From Citromicrobium sp. (lineage in GTDB: Bacteria; Pseudomonadota; Alphaproteobacteria; Sphingomonadales; Sphingomonadaceae): 16,535 bases of DNA. Shown piece after piece: positions 1 through 7,886 of this stretch; position 1 is the first letter of the stretch; the number at the start of each line of letters is the position of its first letter. The position numbers and the translations under genes were made by a program. The notes below the pieces were generated by a model. It did no database searches. It saw only the letters and a program-made list of their open reading frames with translations, and was not told where the DNA came from. The stretch spans positions 1-16,535 of the forward strand of contig PAVA01000089.1 in NCBI GenBank assembly GCA_002712945.1, in the 5' to 3' direction.

Positions 1-2946
1 CAGAACTTCGCGCAGGTCACCAATCCGCCGATCGATTCGCTGCGCGAACGCCATGTGATGAGCCTTCGCACGCGGTTCGCGAACCTCGCCAACATCCTCG
101 AGGAAGACGACCAGAACGACAACGTGCTGGTGCTCGAAAGCCCGATACTGCTCTCGCGCGACTGGGCGCGGCTGCGGGCGGGCTTCGGCGACAATATTGG
201 CGAAGTCGACTGCACCTTTGATGCGCCCGGTGAGCCTGCCGATCTGCGCCGTGCGATCGAGCGCATCCGGGATGAGGCCGAGGGACTCGTGCGTGCCGGC
301 AAGGCGGAGATATTCCTGTCCGACGAAGCGACCGGGCCGGGCCGTATCGGCGTGCCGATGATCCTCGCGGCGGCGGCGGTCCATACGCACCTGACCCGCG
401 TGGGGCTGCGCAGCTTCACCTCGGTCAATGTCCGCTCCGCCGAATGCCTCGACACGCATACGCTCGCCGTGCTGATCGGCGTGGGCGCCACCACCGTGAA
501 CCCCTACCTGGCCGAAGCCGCGCTGCTCGCGCGCCACGAACGCGGCCTTTACGGCGACATCACGCGCGAGCAGGCGCTCGAGAATTTCCGCACCGCACTG
601 GCGGACGGCCTGCTCAAGATCATGGCCAAGATGGGGATTTCGGTGATCTCCAGCTATCGCGGCGGCTATAATTTCGAGGCGGTCGGCCTCAGCCGCGCGA
701 TCACGGCGGACCTGTTCCCCGGCATGCCCAACAAGATTTCGGGCGAGGGGTATGAATCGCTCCACCTGAGCGCGGCGGACCGGCACGCGCGCGCCTTCGC
801 CCAGCGCAATGCGGAACTCCCGATCGGCGGCTTCTATCGCCAGCGTTCGGGCGAGGAAGTCCACGCCTGGGGCGCGGAAGGCATGCATGCTTTGCAGACC
901 GCCTGTGCCACCGGCAACGAGAAGCAATGGCGCCGCTTCGTCGATGTGATCGAGAAGCAGCCACCGATCTACCTGCGCGACCTGCTAGGCTTCCCCGACA
1001 AGTCGACGCCGCTGCCGCTCGACCAGGTCGAGCCGGGCGAGGCGATCCGCACCCGTTTCCTGACACCGGGGATGAGCCTGGGCGCACTTTCGCCCGAGGC
1101 GCACGAGACGCTCGCCATCGCGATGAACCGGATCGGCGCCAAGGCGGTTTCGGGCGAGGGCGGCGAATCCGCCGAGCGGTTCACGCGGCGCGCCAATGGC
1201 GATCTTGCCAACAGCAATATCAAGCAGGTGGCGAGCGGGCGCTTCGGCGTGACCGCGCATTACCTCAACAATTGCGAAGAGATCGAGATCAAGGTCGCGC
1301 AGGGGGCGAAGCCCGGCGAGGGCGGGCAGCTACCCGGCTTCAAGGTGGACGAGGTGATCGCCAAGCTGCGGCATTCGACGCCGGGGGTGACGCTGATTTC
1401 GCCCCCGCCGCACCACGACATCTACTCGATCGAAGACCTCGCGCAGCTGATCTACGACCTCAAGCAGATCAACCCGCGTGCTCGCGTATGCGTGAAGCTG
1501 GTCAGCGCGGCGGGAATCGGCACGATTGCCGCGGGGGTGGCCAAGGCGCATGCCGACGCGATCCTGATTTCCGGCCATACGGGCGGCACCGGCGCGAGCC
1601 CGCAGACGAGCATCAAGTTCGCGGGCACGCCGTGGGAAATGGGTCTTGCCGAGGTCAACCAGGTGCTCGCGCTCAACGGGCTGCGCCACAAGGTGAAGCT
1701 GCGCGTCGATGGCGGTCTCAAGACGGGCCGTGAGATCGTGATCGGCGCGATCCTGGGGGCCGAGGAATTCGGCATCGGCACGATGAGCCTTGTTGCGATG
1801 GGCTGCATCATGGTCCGCCAGTGCCATTCCAACACCTGCCCGGTGGGCGTGTGCACGCAGGATCCGCGCCTGCGCAAGATGTTCGGCGGGAGCCCCGAAA
1901 AGGTCATCCAGCTGATGGATTTCCTTGCCGAGGACGTCCGCCGCATCCTCTCGCAGCTCGGCGTCGCCTCGCTCGACGAGGTGATCGGGCGGACCGAGCT
2001 TCTGCGCCAGATCAGCCGGGGTGCCGAACACCTCGACGATCTCGATCTCAACCCGATCCTGCAGAAGGTGCAGACAGACGAACCGCGCGTCTTCTGCATT
2101 CCCGAACACCGCAATCCGGTGCCCGACAGTCTCGACGGCGAAGTGCTGAAGGACGCGCGCGAGGCGCTGGAAGAAGGGCGTCGGACGATCCTTCACTACC
2201 CCGTGCGCAACGTCCACCGGGCGGTCGGCACGCGGCTTTCGTCCGAGATCGTGACGCGACACGGGCCCGAAGGCCTGCCGGAGGGCACGCTCGACCTGCG
2301 GCTGACGGGCTGTGCGGGGCAATCGCTCGGCGCGTTTCTTGCGCGGGGTATCCGGCTGACCGTGGCGGGCGATGCCAACGACTATGTCGGCAAGGGCCTG
2401 TCGGGCGGCGAAATCGTCGTCCATCCGCCCGCCGGCTCGCCTCGCAAGAGCGAAGAGAACGGCATCATCGGCAATACCGCGCTCTATGGCGCGACCTCGG
2501 GCGCGCTGTTCGCGGCGGGCAAGGCGGGCGAGCGTTTTGCGGTCCGCAATTCGGGCGCGAACGCCGTGGTCGAAGGATGCGGGGCCAATGGCTGCGAATA
2601 CATGACCGGCGGAACGGCCGTGATCCTCGGCCGCGCGGGCAGCAATTTCGGTGCGGGGATGACGGGCGGAATGGCCTTCGTTCTCGACACCGACGGCAGT
2701 TTCGAGCGGATGGCCAATTCCGGCTCGATCCTGTGGCAGCGGGTCGTCGCCGACTACTGGCGCGACCATCTGCGGAGCCTCGTCGAACGCCATGCCGAGC
2801 TGACCGGCAGCCGGTTCGCGCGCGGCCTGATCGAACAGTGGGACGATACGCTGGCGCAGATCTGGCAGGTGTGCCCGAAGGACATGCTCGGCAGGCTCGA
2901 CCATCCGATCGACGACCAGCAGGTTCCGGCCGAAGCGGCTGAATAA
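1..2946 (+). CDS. gltB: Glutamate synthase large (alpha) subunit, N-terminus cut by window edge
   Basis: Alpha subunit of NADPH-dependent GOGAT, which makes two glutamates from 2-oxoglutarate and glutamine. The frame is open from base 1, before the first ATG at 55, and begins with the GltB-typical stretch AQVTNPPIDSLRE, so 981 residues are visible and the gene continues upstream. The 3Fe-4S ligands are C602, C608 and C613 (pattern C-x5-C-x4-C inside CIMVRQCHSNTCPVG). The Azospirillum enzyme has them at 1102, 1108 and 1113, so roughly 500 residues are missing: the glutaminase domain and the start of the central domain. Present are the end of the central domain, the FMN/2-oxoglutarate synthase barrel (about residues 290-700, with GEGGE and SGHTGGTGASP motifs) and the C-terminal GXGXG beta-helix (about 700-981, GKGLSGGE and many Gly-Asn turns). 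The stop TAA is followed by an unrelated small gene, so gltD is not immediately downstream. Family assignment is very secure. Confidence 0.97.
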   Translation, partial: QNFAQVTNPPIDSLRERHVMSLRTRFANLANILEEDDQNDNVLVLESPILLSRDWARLRAGFGDNIGEVDCTFDAPGEPADLRRAIERIRDEAEGLVRAGKAEIFLSDEATGPGRIGVPMILAAAAVHTHLTRVGLRSFTSVNVRSAECLDTHTLAVLIGVGATTVNPYLAEAALLARHERGLYGDITREQALENFRTALADGLLKIMAKMGISVISSYRGGYNFEAVGLSRAITADLFPGMPNKISGEGYESLHLSAADRHARAFAQRNAELPIGGFYRQRSGEEVHAWGAEGMHALQTACATGNEKQWRRFVDVIEKQPPIYLRDLLGFPDKSTPLPLDQVEPGEAIRTRFLTPGMSLGALSPEAHETLAIAMNRIGAKAVSGEGGESAERFTRRANGDLANSNIKQVASGRFGVTAHYLNNCEEIEIKVAQGAKPGEGGQLPGFKVDEVIAKLRHSTPGVTLISPPPHHDIYSIEDLAQLIYDLKQINPRARVCVKLVSAAGIGTIAAGVAKAHADAILISGHTGGTGASPQTSIKFAGTPWEMGLAEVNQVLALNGLRHKVKLRVDGGLKTGREIVIGAILGAEEFGIGTMSLVAMGCIMVRQCHSNTCPVGVCTQDPRLRKMFGGSPEKVIQLMDFLAEDVRRILSQLGVASLDEVIGRTELLRQISRGAEHLDDLDLNPILQKVQTDEPRVFCIPEHRNPVPDSLDGEVLKDAREALEEGRRTILHYPVRNVHRAVGTRLSSEIVTRHGPEGLPEGTLDLRLTGCAGQSLGAFLARGIRLTVAGDANDYVGKGLSGGEIVVHPPAGSPRKSEENGIIGNTALYGATSGALFAAGKAGERFAVRNSGANAVVEGCGANGCEYMTGGTAVILGRAGSNFGAGMTGGMAFVLDTDGSFERMANSGSILWQRVVADYWRDHLRSLVERHAELTGSRFARGLIEQWDDTLAQIWQVCPKDMLGRLDHPIDDQQVPAEAAE

Positions 2947-3034
2947 CTCTCCGCTCAAGCGTTCCGAAATTGGGCAGGTGCGGTTCGGCGGTCGACAAGC
3001 CGGTGCCGGGCGTCATTCTCTCCCGCAGGACCAC

Positions 3035-3041
3035 AGGGAGG
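3035..3041 (+). promoter_or_regulatory. Shine-Dalgarno site fixing the start of the small exported protein
   Basis: AGGGAGG lies 5 nt before the ATG at 3047. It supports that start over the in-frame upstream GTG at 2978, which has no such site and would place a charged stretch before the signal peptide. Confidence 0.7.
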
Positions 3042-3046
3042 CAAAG

Positions 3047-3238
3047 ATGAAAATGCTCACGGCACTGGCTGGCATCGCGATCATGGCTGTCGCAACTCCG
3101 GCCGCAGCCTACACGACCCCGCCGGATGGCGAACCCACCGGCACTCGCGGCGGCGGCACCGAAGTGCCCGCGCCTCCGGTCGCGCTGATCTTCGGCCTTG
3201 CCGCCGGGGCGATCCTGCTGCGTCGCAAGATCGCCTGA
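3047..3238 (+). CDS. Small exported protein with PEP-CTERM-like C-terminus (63 aa)
   Basis: The product has a clear Sec signal peptide (MKMLTALAGIAIMAVATPAAA, likely cut after AAA at residue 21). A linker of only about 18 residues follows, rich in Gly, Thr and Pro. The C-terminus has the layout of a PEP-CTERM/sorting tail: a VPAPP motif (residues 44-48), a short hydrophobic helix (ALIFGLAAGAILL), then RRK. In established PEP-CTERM proteins the motif is usually VPEP; the VPAPP form is a variant seen in proteobacteria, so calling this an exosortase substrate is inference. It sits 100 bp after gltB on the same strand and could be co-transcribed or have its own promoter; I see no terminator between them. 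The mature chain is so short that it may serve as a membrane peptide rather than a carrier of a domain. A good ribosome site and signal peptide argue for a real gene; its function is unknown. Confidence 0.75.
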   Translation: MKMLTALAGIAIMAVATPAAAYTTPPDGEPTGTRGGGTEVPAPPVALIFGLAAGAILLRRKIA

Positions 3239-3245
3239 TCCAGCT

Positions 3246-3264
3246 GGCCGGAACCTGCCCGGTC
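3246..3264. terminator. Possible weak hairpin between convergent genes
   Basis: GGCCGG and CCGGTC can form a 6-bp stem (one G-U pair in one orientation) around a 7-nt loop, in the 24-bp gap between the small exported protein and the convergently read permease gene. It overlaps the permease stop codon and no T-tract follows on either strand, so a terminator role is only plausible from position. Confidence 0.3.
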
Positions 3265-6200
3265 AGGGCACCATCGGTTCCCCGCCGTGGGCGATCTGCT
3301 CGCGGTCCTTCCCGCGCCAGCGCTGAATCCGGGCCGCGACGCGCATCTGGATGATCGCCAGCGCCGGGATCAGCAGGATCAGCAGCGCGGTGCCGAACAG
3401 CACGCCGAAGCCGAGGCTGGCCGACATCGGGATGAGGAACTGCGCTTGCAGGCTCGTCTCGAAGGTGATCGGTGCGACGCCGAGGAAGGTGGTGATCGCG
3501 GTCAGCATGATCGGGCGAAAGCGCGATTTGGCGGCGTCGATCACCGCTTCGGCAGGCTCCATCCCGTTGGCGAGATTCTCGTTCAGGAAGTCGATCAGGA
3601 CCAGCGACCCATTGATGATGACGCCTGAGAGCGCGATGATCCCGAACATCGACAGGATGCCGAGCGGGATGCCTAGCAGCAGGTGCCCGATCAGCGCCCC
3701 GATCATGCCGAAGGGGATCGCCGCCATGATGATCAGCGGCTGGAAATAGGACCGAAAGGGGACTGCCAGCAGGGCATAGATGGCGATCAGTGCCAGCAGG
3801 AAGGCGCTGCCGAGATCGCCGAAGCTTTCCTGCTGCTCTTCCTGCTCGCCGCCGAAATCGTACTGCAGGGAAGGGTAGTCGGCCATCAGCTGCGGCATGA
3901 TCTGGTTGTCCAGCAGCACCGCGACTTCCTGCCCGGTAATCGTATCGTCGTCGACATCGGCGGTAATGGTCGCGATGCGATGCCCGCTCTCGCGCCGGAT
4001 GACCGAGGGCGCTTCGCCGAAGGAAACCTCCGCGATGCTGGAGAGCGCAACCTCGCCCCCCGGCACGCGCACGCGATATGCTTCGATATCGGCGATCGAA
4101 TCGCGCTCGTCCTCGGGCAGGCGGATATAGACGCGCACATCTTCGCGCCCGCGCTGGACCCGCACGGCTTCGGCCCCGAAGAATGCGGCGCGCACCTGGT
4201 TGGCGACATCGCGCAGTGTCACGCCGAGCGTTCGCGCGGCGGGCTTCAGCCGCAGCTCGATTTCCTGCTGGCCCGCGTCCTGGTCGCTCTCGACATCGAA
4301 CACGCCCGCAACGCGCGAGAGTTCGGCCATCAGCCGGTCGCTCGCCTGGTCCAGCACTGCGTCGTCGGGATGGTTGAGCTGGACGTTCACCGGCTCGCCG
4401 ACTTGCAGGAGGGAAGACGAAATCGAAAGCGAGCGGGCTTCGGGCACCTCGCCCAGCTCCTCGCGCCAGGCCTGCTCGATCTGGAGCGCGGACACCTCGC
4501 GTTCGGCTGCCGGGACGAGGCTCAGCTGAATATTGGCGAGGTTCGGGCGCAGGGTGCGTTCGGGCCCGCCCGGGCCGCCATTGGTCTGGCTCTGGCCGAT
4601 CGTCGTGTATGTCGCTTCGACGAAATCGGGCAATCCGCCGGTGCCTGCCCCGTCTTCCCCGGCAGCGCCGGGAGGGACATCGCCAAAGCGCCTGAGGGCG
4701 CGGTTCGCCGCTGCCTCGATCCGCTCCGTCACCTCCGCCGTCCGGTCGACCGTCGTGCCCGACGGCATTTCGAGCGTCGCGGTCACGATGTCGCCCTCGA
4801 TCTCGGGGAAGAAGGAAAACTTGATAATCCCGCCGGGCAGCATCGCCACGAACAGGATCAGCAGCGCGACGCCCGCGGCAAGCACGAAATAGGGCATCGC
4901 GACCACGAACTGCAGCGCCCTGTCGAGCGGCCCGTCGACGAAGGTCTTGAAGCGCTCGTCGACCCAGCCCTGCACGCGGGCGAAGAACCGCGTTACCGGA
5001 TTGCCCGGCTGGTGGTCATGATCCGGCAGCGTGCTCAGATGATGCGGAAGGATGTAAAGCGCCTCGACCAGCGACAGCGTAAGGACCGCGATGACGACCA
5101 GCGGAATATCCGCGAGAATCTTCCCGATCACGCCTCCCACTGCGAGCAGGGGGGTGAATGCCGTCACCGTGGTGGCCACCGCGAAGAAGACCGGAACCTT
5201 CACGCGCTGGGTACCTGCAATCGCCGCGCCTATCCCCGTACGGCCCCGCTCGCGCTCCGCATAAACGTTTTCCCCCACGACCACCGCGTCGTCGACCACC
5301 AGCCCCAGCGCGAGAATGAAGCCGAACAGGGAGAACATGTTGATGCTCGATCCCGCCCAGTCGAGGATGAAGATCGCGCCCACGAAGGTCGCGCCGATCC
5401 CCACCGCAGTCCACATCGCGAGCCGCAGGTCGAGGAACAGCGTCAGCGCGGCGAGCACGAGGATCAGACCGAAAGCGGCATTGCGCAGCAGCAGTTCGAG
5501 CCGGTCTTCGAGCAGTTCGGAACTGTCCTCCCAGATCGCGTAGGAAACGCCCGGCGGTAGATCGAATTCTTCGGCAATCAACGTCTTGGCCGACTCGGCC
5601 ACATCCAGCACCCGCTCGTCGCTGGTGCGATAGATGTCCACGAAGGCGACCGGCCGATCATTGAAACGGGTGATGAGGTCCGAATCCTCGAACCCGTCGT
5701 CCACATCGGCAATGTCGCCCAGCGTCAGCGTGGCGCCGTCCTGCGTGGTCAGGACGACGATATTCTCGAAATCCTGCTGGTCGTAGTTCTGGCCGATGGT
5801 GCGCACGCGCACTTCCTCGGCCCCGGTTTCGATCGACCCTGCCGGGCTGTCGAGGCTCGACTGGCCGACGATCTGCGCGACCTCCGGCAGCGACAGGCCG
5901 AGCGCGCGCAGGCGCGACTGCGGCACGTCGGCATAGATCTCGTAATTGCGGATCGCCGAGGTTTCGACGTAGCTGATCTCGGGCAGGGCGGCGGCGGCGT
6001 CTTCCAGACGGTAGGCGGTTTCCTTGAGCGTACGCTCGTTCACATCGCCGAACAGCGCGATCCGCAACGCCACCATTCTTGTCGTGAGTTCGCGGATGTC
6101 GGGTTCTTCCGCCTCTTCGGGAAAGGTCTGGATCTGGTCGACTTCGGACTTCACCTCGTCGAGCGCGCGGGCGATATCGGTGCCCAGTTCGAGCTCGACA

Positions 6201-6550
6201 TTGACCACCCCGCCACCTTCGGAGGCGGTCGAGGTGACCTGGTTGACACCGTCAATCGCCTCGACCGCTTCCTCGACCTTGAGCAGGATCGATTCCTCGA
6301 TCTCCTCCGGGGTCGCGCCGGGATAGGTGACCGAAACCGTTACGGTGTCGAGGCTGCTTTCGGGAAAGACCTCCTGGACGATGGTGGTGTAGGAAAAATA
6401 GCCCGCCACCAGCATCAGCAGCAAAAGCAGGTTCGAGGCGACTCCGTTGCGCGCCATGAAGGCAATCGGCCCGGTGCGGTCGCGCGCCCGGTCGGTCGCC
6501 TCGTTGCCGTAGCGGTCGACCGCCACGGACTTGTCCTGCGGATCACTCAC
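3263..6550 (-). CDS. RND-family efflux permease (AcrB-like inner-membrane transporter)
   Basis: Proton-driven inner-membrane pump of a tripartite exporter; substrate unknown. The 1095 residues show the RND layout: TM1 at about 36-54, a large periplasmic porter loop (about 55-350), TM2-TM6, a cytoplasmic linker (about 500-545), TM7 near 550-573, a second porter loop (about 583-905) and TM8-TM12 near 912-1070. The TM4 proton-relay pair is present as D420-D421 in GLVVDDAVVVGENVYAE. The TM10 lysine of AcrB (K940) is replaced by N980 in ALSGVIINGSLVLIDF, as in a large AcrB-related subfamily common in proteobacteria. The start is GTG at 6550, supported by an upstream GAGGGAG and an 8-nt overlap with the end of the adaptor gene, which implies translational coupling. 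It is the last gene of the operon. Sequence alone does not separate drug, detergent or metabolite export; metal export is less likely because no Met-rich metal motifs are seen. Confidence 0.93.
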   Translation of the reverse strand: MSDPQDKSVAVDRYGNEATDRARDRTGPIAFMARNGVASNLLLLLMLVAGYFSYTTIVQEVFPESSLDTVTVSVTYPGATPEEIEESILLKVEEAVEAIDGVNQVTSTASEGGGVVNVELELGTDIARALDEVKSEVDQIQTFPEEAEEPDIRELTTRMVALRIALFGDVNERTLKETAYRLEDAAAALPEISYVETSAIRNYEIYADVPQSRLRALGLSLPEVAQIVGQSSLDSPAGSIETGAEEVRVRTIGQNYDQQDFENIVVLTTQDGATLTLGDIADVDDGFEDSDLITRFNDRPVAFVDIYRTSDERVLDVAESAKTLIAEEFDLPPGVSYAIWEDSSELLEDRLELLLRNAAFGLILVLAALTLFLDLRLAMWTAVGIGATFVGAIFILDWAGSSINMFSLFGFILALGLVVDDAVVVGENVYAERERGRTGIGAAIAGTQRVKVPVFFAVATTVTAFTPLLAVGGVIGKILADIPLVVIAVLTLSLVEALYILPHHLSTLPDHDHQPGNPVTRFFARVQGWVDERFKTFVDGPLDRALQFVVAMPYFVLAAGVALLILFVAMLPGGIIKFSFFPEIEGDIVTATLEMPSGTTVDRTAEVTERIEAAANRALRRFGDVPPGAAGEDGAGTGGLPDFVEATYTTIGQSQTNGGPGGPERTLRPNLANIQLSLVPAAEREVSALQIEQAWREELGEVPEARSLSISSSLLQVGEPVNVQLNHPDDAVLDQASDRLMAELSRVAGVFDVESDQDAGQQEIELRLKPAARTLGVTLRDVANQVRAAFFGAEAVRVQRGREDVRVYIRLPEDERDSIADIEAYRVRVPGGEVALSSIAEVSFGEAPSVIRRESGHRIATITADVDDDTITGQEVAVLLDNQIMPQLMADYPSLQYDFGGEQEEQQESFGDLGSAFLLALIAIYALLAVPFRSYFQPLIIMAAIPFGMIGALIGHLLLGIPLGILSMFGIIALSGVIINGSLVLIDFLNENLANGMEPAEAVIDAAKSRFRPIMLTAITTFLGVAPITFETSLQAQFLIPMSASLGFGVLFGTALLILLIPALAIIQMRVAARIQRWRGKDREQIAHGGEPMVP

Positions 6551-7886
6551 CGCGCGATTGCTCCCTCGCGGGCTGACGCCGCGCGGTTTGCGACGGCTGG
6601 TTTACACGCACCTTCATCCCGTCGGTCGGCGCGCGCATGTTGCTGGTGATGATGCGCCCGCCTGCCGCGAGGCTGGGCGTGGTGACATAGGCGATCTCGT
6701 CGGTCCTCTGGATCACCCGCACGGGCAGGATCCGCAGGCGCCCGTTGCGCACCACCCACACTTCGTTGCCAGGCCGCAGCGCATCGATCGGGATGCGCGC
6801 GAAGGGCACCGAGATATCGCCCGCGATCCGCGCGTCCACGAAGCTGCCGAGCAGCAGTGGCGGCCCGGCAGGGGCATCGCCCTCTGGGTCTACCGGCCGG
6901 CCACCCTGCAGGGGAGCGGGCACCTGAAGGAAGACATCGATCGTGCGCGTTTCGAGATCGAGGATCGGGTCGGCGCGGTCGACGAAGGCCTCCCAGCGAT
7001 AGGTGATCCCGCCATAGTCGAAATAGATGCTGGCCGGGATGCGCCCGGAACCGGGGCGCAGCAGGCTCGGGATCAAGGCCGCCTCGGCCTCGGTCAGTGC
7101 GACGCGCACCTCGAAGGCGTCGGTCGCCACCAGCGTGCCGAGTGTCTGGCCCGGCTGGACGAGCGTGCCGACCGCGGCGCTTTCGTCCTGCACCAGGCTG
7201 GCGAAAGGTGCGGATATGCGCGTGCGCGACAGCGAGAGCTGGGCTGCCTCCAGATTGGCGGCGGCACGCTCGCGCGCGGCCTGTGCGGACTGCAGCTGCG
7301 GTTCGCGGGTAGCGAGGCGGCTGGGGGCGGGGGCGTTGCCCGGACCGGCATTGCCGCCCGTGCCGGAAAAGGGCTGACGGGTGAGGATGTTGGGCGGGAG
7401 GATGCGCGCGGCGTAATCGTCCGGGTCAATGCCGGCCTGCAGCACGTCGCGGGTCTGCTGACGCTGGGCGAACCGCTCCAGCTCGTCGCGCGCGATCTCC
7501 ACTTCCTCGCGCGCCTGGAGAACGGCAACGTCCTGTGCGGCGACGTCGGCGCGGGCGGTGCGGACCTGGTTCTGGTAGTCGACCGGGTTGACGCGGAACA
7601 AGGTCGCGCCGCGCGGCACGATCCGGCCTTCGCGGAAGGCCGGGTTCACATAGACGAGGCGCCCCGACACTTCCGCCCCCACCGTCACCGTCTCGCGCGC
7701 CTGCACCGTGCCGCTTCCGCGCACCTCGAGCGGGCCTGACCCCTGCTCGAACGGCACGGTCTCGACCAGCGGGGCCTGCTCGATGCGTTCCTGCTCTTCC
7801 GGCTCGGGGCGCAAGGTCACCATCAGCACGGCGATCAGGATTGCGGCGCCCAGCACGCCGAGCGCGAGGATGGCCTGACGGCTCAT
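6543..7886 (-). CDS. RND efflux periplasmic adaptor subunit (HlyD/AcrA family MFP)
   Basis: Periplasmic bridge between the permease and the outer-membrane channel. The 447-residue product starts with an uncleaved membrane anchor (about residues 4-24, no lipobox). A first half-lipoyl strand set follows (VTVGAEVSGRLVYV, 67-80), then helix one of the coiled-coil hairpin (about 103-148), helix two (about 194-222), the second half-lipoyl (ISAPFASLVQ...VGTLVQPGQTLGTLV, 224-254), a beta-barrel (about 257-365) and a membrane-proximal domain (about 366-428). Between the two helices is a 45-residue Gly/Pro/Asn-rich stretch containing GTGGNAGPGNAPAPS, longer and more disordered-looking than a normal hairpin tip. 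ATG at 7886 overlaps the preceding gene's TGA (ATGA), with AGGAAGGA about 8 nt before it. The C-terminal tail is basic and Gln-rich. Family is secure; substrate unknown. Confidence 0.92.
   Translation of the reverse strand: MSRQAILALGVLGAAILIAVLMVTLRPEPEEQERIEQAPLVETVPFEQGSGPLEVRGSGTVQARETVTVGAEVSGRLVYVNPAFREGRIVPRGATLFRVNPVDYQNQVRTARADVAAQDVAVLQAREEVEIARDELERFAQRQQTRDVLQAGIDPDDYAARILPPNILTRQPFSGTGGNAGPGNAPAPSRLATREPQLQSAQAARERAAANLEAAQLSLSRTRISAPFASLVQDESAAVGTLVQPGQTLGTLVATDAFEVRVALTEAEAALIPSLLRPGSGRIPASIYFDYGGITYRWEAFVDRADPILDLETRTIDVFLQVPAPLQGGRPVDPEGDAPAGPPLLLGSFVDARIAGDISVPFARIPIDALRPGNEVWVVRNGRLRILPVRVIQRTDEIAYVTTPSLAAGGRIITSNMRAPTDGMKVRVNQPSQTARRQPAREQSRGE
6561..6567 (-). promoter_or_regulatory. 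Shine-Dalgarno site supporting the GTG start of the RND permease
   Basis: On the minus strand GAGGGAG lies 10 nt before the GTG at 6550, inside the last codons of the adaptor gene. It supports the GTG start, which keeps the charged N-terminal segment before TM1, over the internal ATG at codon 32. Confidence 0.55.

Noticed and set aside
1330..2958. 542-codon minus-strand open frame opposite gltB
   Set aside because: It is antisense to GltB, whose catalytic motifs are unambiguous; composition is shadow-like.
2978..3046. Upstream GTG start for the small exported protein
   Set aside because: It would add 23 polar and charged residues before a clean signal peptide and lacks a ribosome site; ATG 3047 has AGGGAGG at good spacing.
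3683..5560. 625-codon plus-strand open frame opposite the RND permease
   Set aside because: The translation is rich in Arg, Asp, Gln and His with no recognisable fold; it is the antisense shadow of a well-supported gene.
6531..7739. 402-codon plus-strand open frame opposite the adaptor gene
   Set aside because: It is the shadow of the HlyD-family gene, with no family motif.
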